Program-made: the position numbers and the translations under genes
From: Planctomycetota bacterium
GTDB lineage: Bacteria; Planctomycetota; Phycisphaerae; UBA1845
Assembly (NCBI GenBank): GCA_022561415.1
Contig: JADFRH010000035.1
Span: 1-11,820, forward strand
Length of the DNA: 11,820 bases
Direction: 5' to 3'
Part shown: positions 1-6,530 of the stretch, one piece after another
Numbering within the stretch: the first letter of the stretch is position 1
How the letters are laid out: each line of letters opens with the position of its first letter
The notes under the pieces: model-generated
The model's database searches: none
What the model saw: only the letters and a program-made list of their open reading frames with translations
Told to the model about the DNA's origin: nothing

Positions 1-2440
1 ATGCGCCGACGAGCAGGAACAGTCCGATCACCTGCGTGGCGACCTGCACGCGCAGGCTGACGGGGGTTCCTTTGATCTTCTCGATGATCAAGAAGACCAT
101 CAGCCCGCCGTCGACAATCGGAAGCGGCAGGAAGTTGAGGACCGCAAGGTTCGCGGAAATGATGCCCATGAAGAAGAGAAAGTCGATCATGCCGGCGCGG
201 GCGGCTCGGCCGCCGATGTCGATGATGCCGAGCGGGCCGGAGAGGCTGTCCATGCCGACGCTTCGGGTAAAGATCATTCGTTCGAGCGTTACGTAGACCT
301 GATGGATGAAGTAGTAGGTCTTTCGCATGCCGATCTCGACGGATTCGAGAAGGTTCTCGCCCTTGAGCGGAACGATTTCCGGCGCTACATTGATGCTCGG
401 GTTGTAGGAGACGTGGGCGAGCCACGGATAGAGCATGTCGTCGGTTACGGTCACGGTGGTGGTTTCGATGGGCGCCAGCGGATTGCGGCGAAACTCAACG
501 GGGACGTTCTCGCGTCCGACGTTTTGAGCCAGCAGCTCACGCGTTCCCCGGCGATAGCCCGCCGCCACCTGCTCGGGGCCGCGCGACATGGCGATCTCGA
601 CCTTTCTCTTTCCGTCAATGCTGAGGATTCGCGCTTCGGGTCCGACGCCCAATAGCGTTCGCAGACTGTGCGGAACCGAAAAATCTACCGTGCCCGGCAC
701 GTTCCGCGCATCTCGGTAGCTCAGTTCGACCGAGGTACCCGCGTGGTCGCGAAACGCATCGACCAGCTCCCGCCATTTGCCAACGGGCTCGCCGTTGACC
801 GCGGTAATCAGGATCCCCGCCGTCAGCCCGGCGCGCGCGGCGGGGCTGGGTCGCCCGTCGATGGTCTCGACGATTTTGGCAACGCGCAAGATGTCGTCGG
901 GCACCAGGTTGAGACCGGCGTCGATGGTGCCCGGCGCCTCGGGAACCACGATCGCGGATTCGATGCGGCCGTCGCTTTTTTGAACCCTGAGTTCGACGTA
1001 TTTATTGGTGCTACTTCGAATGGTCAGGTTGACTTCGGCGTACGTCGGATTGTCGGCCTCGGCACATGAGAGCACGACGTCACCCGACTCGATTCCGGCC
1101 CGATCGGCCACTCCTCCGGGGAGAATGTCAGTGAACCGGGCACGCGGGGCATCGAGTGTTGACCCGGCGCCGTCGATGGGCCGACAGATCGCGTGGATGG
1201 TGGCCGCTCCACGCTTGTGTCGCTTGGGTCGAACGAACCCCTGGGTCACGCGTCCGTCGCTCTTACGGACCTTGAAATAAATGTCGCGTTCCGCACTCTG
1301 TATATTGGATCCTTGGATCGAGTTCCGGGTCGGGTAGGGCACATCGTCCCATGCCAAGACCGTATCGCCGGTTTCAAGCCCCGCGAGGTGGGCCCGGCCG
1401 CGCGGGTGAACGCTGCTGAATCGGGCGAGTGGGGCAAACCCCAGCACGCTGAGGGATCCGGTGCCGTCACCGCTGGGATGAATCGCCAGGATTGGCGAGA
1501 CATCGACGCGAACGCGGCGTGGCTCGGTGTTTGGGTTGTCCGGGTCACTGCGCTCGACGTAGACATCGCCATCAGCATAGGCGAGCGCATTGATCATTGC
1601 CGAGATGTTGTCGTCGGTCACCTCGGTGCCGTCGATTTCGACGATCATGTCGCCGAGTTGCGGATGATCGTCCCTGGTTTGGTCGACCTCCGGGCCGAGC
1701 CAACTGATCTTGCGGGTTACGCCTGGCAAGATTCCCACAACGAGCCGCTTGGCCTCTCGTGTACTTTCGGGAATGAGAAACTCGGGCGTCACCGGGATGG
1801 ACTTCAGCTCGCCTTCGCGCTCGACCACGAAGTTCACCGGCACGTGCATCGGGGCAAGCACGATCGCCATGCGAACCTCGTCGAACGCGAGGATCTTCTC
1901 ACCGTTGATCTCGCGAATGAGGTCGCCGGGGCGCAGGCCGGCACGCTCGGCCGGGCTGTCGTGCTCGATATAAGCGATACGCGGGCTCATGGAATCCTTG
2001 CCGACGGAGAACACGATCATGAACAGCACGCAGGCGAGCAGGACGTTCATCACGACGCCGGCCGAGACGATCGCCATTCGATGCGAGACCGGCTTGTTGA
2101 CGAACGAACGGGGGTCATCCTTGTACCGCAGCTCTTCGGATTTGTCGTCGAAGTCCTCCTGGCCGAGCATCCTCACGTACCCGCCGAGCGGAAGAATGTT
2201 GAAGGAGTACCGCGTCTCGCCCCGGGTGAAGCCGACGATCTCGCGTCCGAATCCGATCGCGAACTGATGGACCTTGACCCCCGCCCACTTGGCAACCATA
2301 AAGTGACCGAGTTCGTGAATGAAAATGATCCCCGAGAAGCCGGCGAACATGAGCAGGTACGGCCAGGTCTTACCCCAGAGGGCCAAGATCGAGCCGATGG
2401 CCAGGATGGACGGAAACGTGTCGCTTAACATGTCGAGCAT
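1..2440 (-). CDS. rseP: RseP-family M50 site-2 protease with expanded PDZ array (C-terminus cut by window edge)
   Basis: Zinc metalloprotease of the inner membrane. The family cleaves membrane-embedded substrates such as anti-sigma factors after a first site-1 cut. The 813 codons visible show HELGH at residues 42-46 inside the first membrane segment (about 27-50), and the second active-site motif NFLPLPIVDGG at 769-779 with the metal-ligand Asp at 777, so the catalytic parts are nearly complete. Between the membrane segments at about 122-146 and 750 lies a roughly 600-residue periplasmic region. It holds five PDZ or PDZ-like units (about 150-215, 235-300, 333-400, 418-490 and 508-578) and a possible degenerate sixth (592-665). 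E. coli RseP has two PDZ domains in about 450 residues, so this one is much enlarged. Start ATG at 2440 follows AAGAGG by 7 bases; a second ATG at 2431 is possible. The gene overlaps the end of dxr by 16 bases, so the two are probably cotranscribed and translationally coupled. Family assignment is firm; the substrate is unknown. Confidence 0.93.
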   Translation of the reverse strand, partial: MLDMLSDTFPSILAIGSILALWGKTWPYLLMFAGFSGIIFIHELGHFMVAKWAGVKVHQFAIGFGREIVGFTRGETRYSFNILPLGGYVRMLGQEDFDDKSEELRYKDDPRSFVNKPVSHRMAIVSAGVVMNVLLACVLFMIVFSVGKDSMSPRIAYIEHDSPAERAGLRPGDLIREINGEKILAFDEVRMAIVLAPMHVPVNFVVEREGELKSIPVTPEFLIPESTREAKRLVVGILPGVTRKISWLGPEVDQTRDDHPQLGDMIVEIDGTEVTDDNISAMINALAYADGDVYVERSDPDNPNTEPRRVRVDVSPILAIHPSGDGTGSLSVLGFAPLARFSSVHPRGRAHLAGLETGDTVLAWDDVPYPTRNSIQGSNIQSAERDIYFKVRKSDGRVTQGFVRPKRHKRGAATIHAICRPIDGAGSTLDAPRARFTDILPGGVADRAGIESGDVVLSCAEADNPTYAEVNLTIRSSTNKYVELRVQKSDGRIESAIVVPEAPGTIDAGLNLVPDDILRVAKIVETIDGRPSPAARAGLTAGILITAVNGEPVGKWRELVDAFRDHAGTSVELSYRDARNVPGTVDFSVPHSLRTLLGVGPEARILSIDGKRKVEIAMSRGPEQVAAGYRRGTRELLAQNVGRENVPVEFRRNPLAPIETTTVTVTDDMLYPWLAHVSYNPSINVAPEIVPLKGENLLESVEIGMRKTYYFIHQVYVTLERMIFTRSVGMDSLSGPLGIIDIGGRAARAGMIDFLFFMGIISANLAVLNFLPLPIVDGGLMVFLIIEKIKGTPVSLRVQVATQVIGLFLLVGA

Positions 2441-3576
2441 CGAGATACCTCTTCGCGCGCCCACCGGTCGGCCGTTAGCAATTCGTCGAGCGTCGGGGAC
2501 GTCTTACCCTCGTGCTGCGACAACGCGGACTGGGTCAACCGGGTGATGTCGCAAAAACCGATGAGTCCTTTTCTAAACAGATTGACCGCCTCTTCGTTCG
2601 CCGCGTTGAGCACCGCCCCGCTGGTTCCACCCCGGTGGGCGACTTCACTTCCCAGCCGCAGCGCCGGGAATCGCTCCGGATCCGGCGGGTGGAGGCTGAG
2701 CCGCTGAATCGACGACAGATCGAGCCTCCCGGCCGGGCACGGGCGGCGCGCCGGATAGGTCAGGGCGTATTGGATCGGGGTCCGCATATCCGGCGCGGAG
2801 AGCTGCGCGATCAGGGAGCCGTCGGTGAACTCCACCAAAGAGTGTATGATCGACTCGGGGTGGATGACGACCTCGATCCGGTCCGCCGGGATGTCGAACA
2901 GCCAGCGGGCTTCGACGATTTCCAGGGCTTTGTTCATCATGGTCGCGGAGTCGATCGTGATCTTCGGACCCATGTCCCAGGTCGGGTGGCGCAGCGCGTC
3001 GTCGACGGTGGCCGACTCGAGCGCCTCCGCGCTCCATGTTCGAAACGGTCCGCCCGAGGCGGTCAGGATGATGCGGCGGACGTCCTGTGCCCGCCCGGCG
3101 TGCATCGCCTGGAAGATGGCGGAGTGTTCACTGTCCACGGGAATGATGGCGGCTCCGCTCTTGGCGGCCAACGGCATAATGACCGAGCCGGCGGTTACGA
3201 GCGCCTCCTTGTTGGCCAGTGCGATGCGACGCCCCAATTCGACGGCCCGAATCGTCGCGGCGAGCCCGCCGTGGCCCACGACGGCGCTGATGACACAGTC
3301 ACAGTCCACCGAGTCGATCAACTCGACCAGCGCAGTGTGTCCGGTGTACACGGTGGGTGAATAGGCAAGAGCGCCGGTCAATGATTCGACGCAATCTTGC
3401 CGGGCGAGGGCGATCGCGCGGGGGCGAAGGCGGTTGGCTTGCCGCGCGAGATCATCGTATCGGGAGCAGGCCGTGAGCCCGACCACCTCCCACTCGTCGG
3501 CCAGGCCGTCGAGCACGCTGAGGGCGCTTTGCCCGATTGAGCCGGTCGCGCCGAGAATGATTACGCGTTTTCTCAT
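2425..3576 (-). CDS. dxr: 1-deoxy-D-xylulose 5-phosphate reductoisomerase
   Basis: Cytosolic NADPH-dependent enzyme that converts DXP to 2-C-methyl-D-erythritol 4-phosphate, the second step of the non-mevalonate isoprenoid pathway. The 383 residues match the usual family length (about 390). Visible signatures are the N-terminal nucleotide-binding GATGSIGQS (9-17), ANKEALVTAG (121-130) and the PVDSEHSAIFQ metal site with Asp149 and Glu151. HPTW (198-201) places the loop Trp at 200. MMNKALE follows at 213-219 with Asn215, Lys216 and the third acidic ligand Glu219, then HPESIIHSLVEF (239-250) and the C-terminal-domain motif NAANEEAVNLF (324-334). All residues expected for catalysis are present. 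The reading frame is open for 79 more codons upstream, but family alignment and the promoter at 3628-3656 place the start at ATG 3576, about 45 bases after the predicted transcription start. The Shine-Dalgarno is weak. It is the first gene of a dxr-rseP transcription unit. Confidence 0.97.
   Translation of the reverse strand: MRKRVIILGATGSIGQSALSVLDGLADEWEVVGLTACSRYDDLARQANRLRPRAIALARQDCVESLTGALAYSPTVYTGHTALVELIDSVDCDCVISAVVGHGGLAATIRAVELGRRIALANKEALVTAGSVIMPLAAKSGAAIIPVDSEHSAIFQAMHAGRAQDVRRIILTASGGPFRTWSAEALESATVDDALRHPTWDMGPKITIDSATMMNKALEIVEARWLFDIPADRIEVVIHPESIIHSLVEFTDGSLIAQLSAPDMRTPIQYALTYPARRPCPAGRLDLSSIQRLSLHPPDPERFPALRLGSEVAHRGGTSGAVLNAANEEAVNLFRKGLIGFCDITRLTQSALSQHEGKTSPTLDELLTADRWAREEVSRCSTC
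2448..2453 (-). promoter_or_regulatory. Shine-Dalgarno of the rseP-like gene
   Basis: The minus strand reads AAGAGG 7 bases before the ATG at 2440, inside the last codons of dxr. This supports the first ATG over the one at 2431. Confidence 0.55.
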
Positions 3577-3627
3577 AATCCTGTGGTACGTACGGGAACC
3601 CCTTGCGGCGGGTGAAACTTGCAGAGA

Positions 3628-3656
3628 ATCATACGTATCCGCGTAGGTATCGACAA
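3628..3656 (-). promoter_or_regulatory. Sigma-70-like promoter of dxr-rseP
   Basis: On the minus strand TTGTCG (3656-3651), a 17-base spacer and TATGAT (3633-3628) form a good housekeeping-type promoter. Transcription would begin near 3621, giving a leader of about 45 bases before the dxr ATG at 3576. It faces away from the promoter at 3700-3728, and its -35 box is identical to that one. Confidence 0.7.
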
Positions 3657-3699
3657 CCCGCAGGCGACGCGCACAGTCGATGCTACGAATCCAGACAAA

Positions 3700-3728
3700 T
3701 TGTCGGCGGTCACCGGCGGCGCTATAAT
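3700..3728 (+). promoter_or_regulatory. Sigma-70-like promoter of the Nudix-rhomboid-M50 operon
   Basis: TTGTCG (3700-3705), a 17-base spacer and a perfect TATAAT (3723-3728) predict transcription from about 3735. This lies downstream of the earliest in-frame ATGs (3619, 3727, 3730), so it excludes them as starts for the main transcript and supports the Nudix start at 3808 with a leader of about 73 bases. Confidence 0.72.
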
Positions 3729-3807
3729 GATGCAGGCGCCGTTCGCCGACACGTTGGTAGCCCTGCCAATCCTGAAACGGCGGCGCCGGGAACGGGCTCC
3801 GGATCTG

Positions 3808-4341
3808 ATGCACAAACAGCTACTTTCGACCGGGCGGTTTACCGTTGAACAGAGGGTCCATCCAGGCCCGGGGGATGAGCCGATCGTGCGCGAGGTCGTG
3901 GTTCATCCGGGGGCGGTCGTGATTCTCCCGATTCTCGACGAGGGGCGCATCGTGATGATTCGCAATCACCGGATCTCGGTCGATCAGGAGCTTTGGGAAC
4001 TGCCGGCCGGTACCCGAGAGACGGGCGAGGAGCCGATCGAGACGGCGCGGCGCGAGCTGGAAGAGGAGGCCGGTTTTCGGGCCGGTCGACTCTCACCGTT
4101 GATCGAGTTCTATACTTCGCCGGGCATTTGCACCGAGTTGATGCACGCGTTTGTCGCAACGGACCTGTCGCCGGTCGGGCAGCGGCTCGAGCCCGGTGAG
4201 CGGATTGTCGTCGAAACGCTGTCGACGGCCGAGGTGCGGCGGCGGTTTACGGCTGGTGAGTTCAGAGACGGCAAGACGATAGCCGTCTTGGGAACCTATT
4301 TCGCCCGATTGAATTCTTCAAGCGACACGACGGACAGGTAA
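3808..4341 (+). CDS. Nudix hydrolase, ADP-ribose pyrophosphatase type
   Basis: Predicted cytosolic Mg2+-dependent hydrolase of a nucleoside diphosphate linked to another moiety, probably ADP-ribose to AMP and ribose 5-phosphate. The 177 residues contain a complete Nudix box at 68-90 (G-x5-E-x7-RELEEEAGF) with all consensus residues. Pro105 in FYTSPGICTE lies 15 residues after the box. A proline at that spacing is a known hallmark of ADP-ribose pyrophosphatases, which is why this subfamily is preferred; other sugar-nucleotide substrates cannot be excluded. An upstream extension of 63 codons is open, but it is Arg-rich, unlike the family, and overlaps the promoter at 3700-3728, so ATG 3808 is chosen (GGA about 5 bases upstream). 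First gene of a likely operon; the rhomboid gene starts 4 bases after its stop. A functional tie to the membrane proteases is not obvious. Confidence 0.9.
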   Translation: MHKQLLSTGRFTVEQRVHPGPGDEPIVREVVVHPGAVVILPILDEGRIVMIRNHRISVDQELWELPAGTRETGEEPIETARRELEEEAGFRAGRLSPLIEFYTSPGICTELMHAFVATDLSPVGQRLEPGERIVVETLSTAEVRRRFTAGEFRDGKTIAVLGTYFARLNSSSDTTDR

Positions 4342-4345
4342 ACGC

Positions 4346-5272
4346 ATGGGTTGGCAGGATCGAGATTATGCGCGGGGCGCGGGAGGGGCAAGATCGGCCT
4401 GGACGCAGCGACCCCACCTCGGCGGACGCGGGCGCAGCATCGTCACGACGCTGATCGTCATCAACGTCGTGATCTATGTCATTCCGGAATTTATTCCCGC
4501 GATCGGCAATTCGATCTACGGACTCGGTGCGATGCAAGGCGGCGCTGTGCTTCACGGGCAGGTCTGGCGCCTCATCACCGCTCAGTATCTGCACGCATCA
4601 ATCGGTCATATCTTTATGAACATGCTCGTCCTGCATTTCTTGGGGCGATCACTGGAGCAAATGTGGTCCGCCCGCAAGTTCCTCACCATCTACACGCTCT
4701 GCGGTATCGCGGGGAATGTGTTCTTTACGATCTTGGCGGCGCGGGGCGTGATTGATTCAAGAATGCCGGCCGTGGGCGCTTCGGGCTGCATCTACGGATT
4801 GCTCGGTATCGCGGCCGTTCTTTTTCCGCACGCGACGGTCTACATCTACTTTCTCTTTCCGATGAAGATTCGCACCGTGGCGTGGATTTTCGGCGGGATC
4901 GCGCTGTTTTCAATCATTCAGCGCGGCGACAACTACGGCGGCGAGGCCTGCCACCTGGCCGGTCTTGGGTTCGGTGTCTGGTGGGCGATGAAGGGAGACG
5001 CCTGGTGGACTTCGCGCGGGCAGTACACCTTCTCGCGGTCTACACAGCGCTTCAGATCCTCGGGTACGCGGACCCCGCGGCGCAGCACGGGTGGATTCGC
5101 CGCCAAGGTGGCCGAGCGGCGCGATGACGAGAGCACGATCGACCGGATTCTCAAGAAGGTGTATGAGGGCGGCATTCACAGCCTGTCGGAGTCGGAGAAG
5201 CGCGCTCTGCGAGACGCGACGGAGCGGCAACAACAACGCGAGCGGGACGCCGGGCGGGTCGACAGATTGTAG
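4346..5272 (+). CDS. Rhomboid-family intramembrane serine protease with C-terminal tail domain
   Basis: Integral membrane protease that would cut substrate transmembrane helices. The 308 residues show six hydrophobic segments (about 31-49, 73-100, 111-132, 143-160, 162-192 counting the amphipathic part, and 198-216). The catalytic pair is Ser146 in GASG (144-147) and His203 in CHLAG. The conserved rhomboid pattern H-x4-H-x3-N is present as His83, His88 and Asn92. After the last membrane segment a basic linker (220-260) leads to a charged helical tail, RILKKVYEGGIHSLSESEKR at 267-286. A homologous tail ends the protein of the next gene. Similar tails are known from rhomboids of Planctomycetes and Bacteroidetes (I believe the Pfam family is DUF6576; not checked). 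CAGG overlapping the stop of the Nudix gene is the ribosome site, 7 bases from ATG. Catalytic residues are intact, so it should be active; the substrate is unknown. Confidence 0.93.
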   Translation: MGWQDRDYARGAGGARSAWTQRPHLGGRGRSIVTTLIVINVVIYVIPEFIPAIGNSIYGLGAMQGGAVLHGQVWRLITAQYLHASIGHIFMNMLVLHFLGRSLEQMWSARKFLTIYTLCGIAGNVFFTILAARGVIDSRMPAVGASGCIYGLLGIAAVLFPHATVYIYFLFPMKIRTVAWIFGGIALFSIIQRGDNYGGEACHLAGLGFGVWWAMKGDAWWTSRGQYTFSRSTQRFRSSGTRTPRRSTGGFAAKVAERRDDESTIDRILKKVYEGGIHSLSESEKRALRDATERQQQRERDAGRVDRL

Positions 5273-5284
5273 CGAGGCTCGCTC

Positions 5285-6364
5285 ATGTTTCCCACGCAAA
5301 AACCGCTCGACAACCCGATCAACTGGTCGTTTCGCGTCGGGCAGTTGTTTGGAATCCAGATACGTGTTCACGTCGCGTTCATCATCTGCGCGGTCGTCCT
5401 GATCTGGATGCAGATTCCCAAAGACGACGCGATCGCGCCGCCGCCTCTCGGCACGATTCTCGTTGATGCGCTGGGGCTCTATGCGATTCTGTTTGCGGTG
5501 GTGCTTGTGCATGAGTTTGGGCACTGCTTCGGGGCGCGCTACACAGGCGGTGAGGCCGACGAGATTCTGCTGTGGCCGCTCGGCGGCCTGGCGTATACGA
5601 ATCCGCCGCACAATGCGGCCGCCCACATGATTACCACGATCGCCGGTCCGACCGTCAATGTCGTCATCTGCATGGTGTGTACGATCGTGCTTGTCTTGTG
5701 GACGGGGAGTCTGGGCGGCGTCCCGTGGAATCCAATGCATCCGATGTGGCCGGTGGATGCTTCGATCTATCCGACGACCGGGCAGATGTGGGTCATGCGG
5801 CTCTTCGGGATAAGCTACCTGCTGCTGCTGTTCAACCTGCTGCCGATCTTCCCGTTCGATGGCGGCCGAATACTGCAGGCGTGGCTGTGGCCGAAGAAGG
5901 GTTACCACCGGTCGATGGAGATCGCCACGAGCACCGGCATGATCGGCGCGATCGTCGTGGGTCTGTTCGGGCTGTTCGCGGGTGACGGCAGTTGGCTGAT
6001 ACTCATGATCGCGGTCTTCGGCTACCTGACCTGCTACCGCACGCGCGTCATGCTCCGTGAAACCGGCGACATGGAGGGCGGTGCGTTCGGGTATGACTTC
6101 TCGCGGGGCTACACGTCGCTCGACCAGGGAGAATCGGCCGCCGAGCGAAAGCCGGGTTATTTCGAGCGCCGTCGAGCCCGCAAGGCCGCGGCAAGGGCGG
6201 AACGAGAGCGAAAACAGCGCGAGGAGCGCCAAAAGAAGGTAGAGCGCATTCTCGCAAAGATATCGCGGTCCGGCATGGAATCGCTGACGCCCGGCGAGCG
6301 AAGCATCTTGAAGGAGGAGACGGAACGAAAGCGTGCCGCAAAGACATCTGCGCAGGATGCCTAA
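5285..6364 (+). CDS. Compact M50 site-2 protease family protein without PDZ, with rhomboid-like tail
   Basis: Membrane zinc metalloprotease of the M50B (SpoIVFB / Rip3-like) type, distinct from the RseP type at the left of the window because it has no PDZ insert. The 359 residues carry HEFGH at 76-80 in a hydrophobic helix and the second metal site in NLLPIFPFDGG (184-194, Asp192). Other hydrophobic stretches lie at about 28-44, 58-80, 112-140, 168-188 and 215-250. The N-terminal SFRVGQLFGI with a following HVAF is typical of this subgroup. The C-terminal 100 residues are cytosolic and highly charged (Arg/Lys/Glu-rich helix at about 294-320), ending in RILAKISRSGMESLTPGERS (321-340), which matches the rhomboid tail upstream. 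GAGG lies 7 bases before ATG, and the gene starts 12 bases after the rhomboid stop, so they form one operon. It is probably active; the substrate is unknown, and cooperation with the neighbouring rhomboid is an inference from position and the shared tail. Confidence 0.92.
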   Translation: MFPTQKPLDNPINWSFRVGQLFGIQIRVHVAFIICAVVLIWMQIPKDDAIAPPPLGTILVDALGLYAILFAVVLVHEFGHCFGARYTGGEADEILLWPLGGLAYTNPPHNAAAHMITTIAGPTVNVVICMVCTIVLVLWTGSLGGVPWNPMHPMWPVDASIYPTTGQMWVMRLFGISYLLLLFNLLPIFPFDGGRILQAWLWPKKGYHRSMEIATSTGMIGAIVVGLFGLFAGDGSWLILMIAVFGYLTCYRTRVMLRETGDMEGGAFGYDFSRGYTSLDQGESAAERKPGYFERRRARKAAARAERERKQREERQKKVERILAKISRSGMESLTPGERSILKEETERKRAAKTSAQDA

Positions 6365-6530
6365 ACCGCTCGACGCAATAGACAAACCGAATGCCGGCCT
6401 CATGATGCGGACCCACCGTGCGGCAAGAAGTCCGCGACGCGCCCGAAACAGGGTCGAGCTTGTGCCTGGATAACCTGACGGAAATGGAAAAGCGGGCGGC
6501 GAAGGTAGGCGTATCAGACGACGGTGAGGT

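Noticed and set aside
1193..2428. 411-codon open frame on the plus strand
   Set aside because: It lies antisense to the rseP-like gene, whose motifs are unmistakable; its composition is that of a codon-bias shadow and shows no domain.
2512..3360. 282-codon open frame on the plus strand
   Set aside because: Antisense shadow of dxr; Arg/Gly/Asp-rich with no recognisable motif.
3619..3807. 63-residue N-terminal extension of the Nudix protein
   Set aside because: It begins upstream of the predicted transcription start and is Arg-rich with no family match.
3577..3813. 79-residue N-terminal extension of dxr
   Set aside because: It runs through the predicted promoter and is not conserved in the family; the N-terminal GATGSIGQS motif starts 8 residues after ATG 3576, as usual.
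6407..6435. Inverted repeat GCGGAC...GTCCGC between the M50 and kinase genes
   Set aside because: Only 6 pairs around a 17-base loop and no T-run; expected by chance at this GC content.
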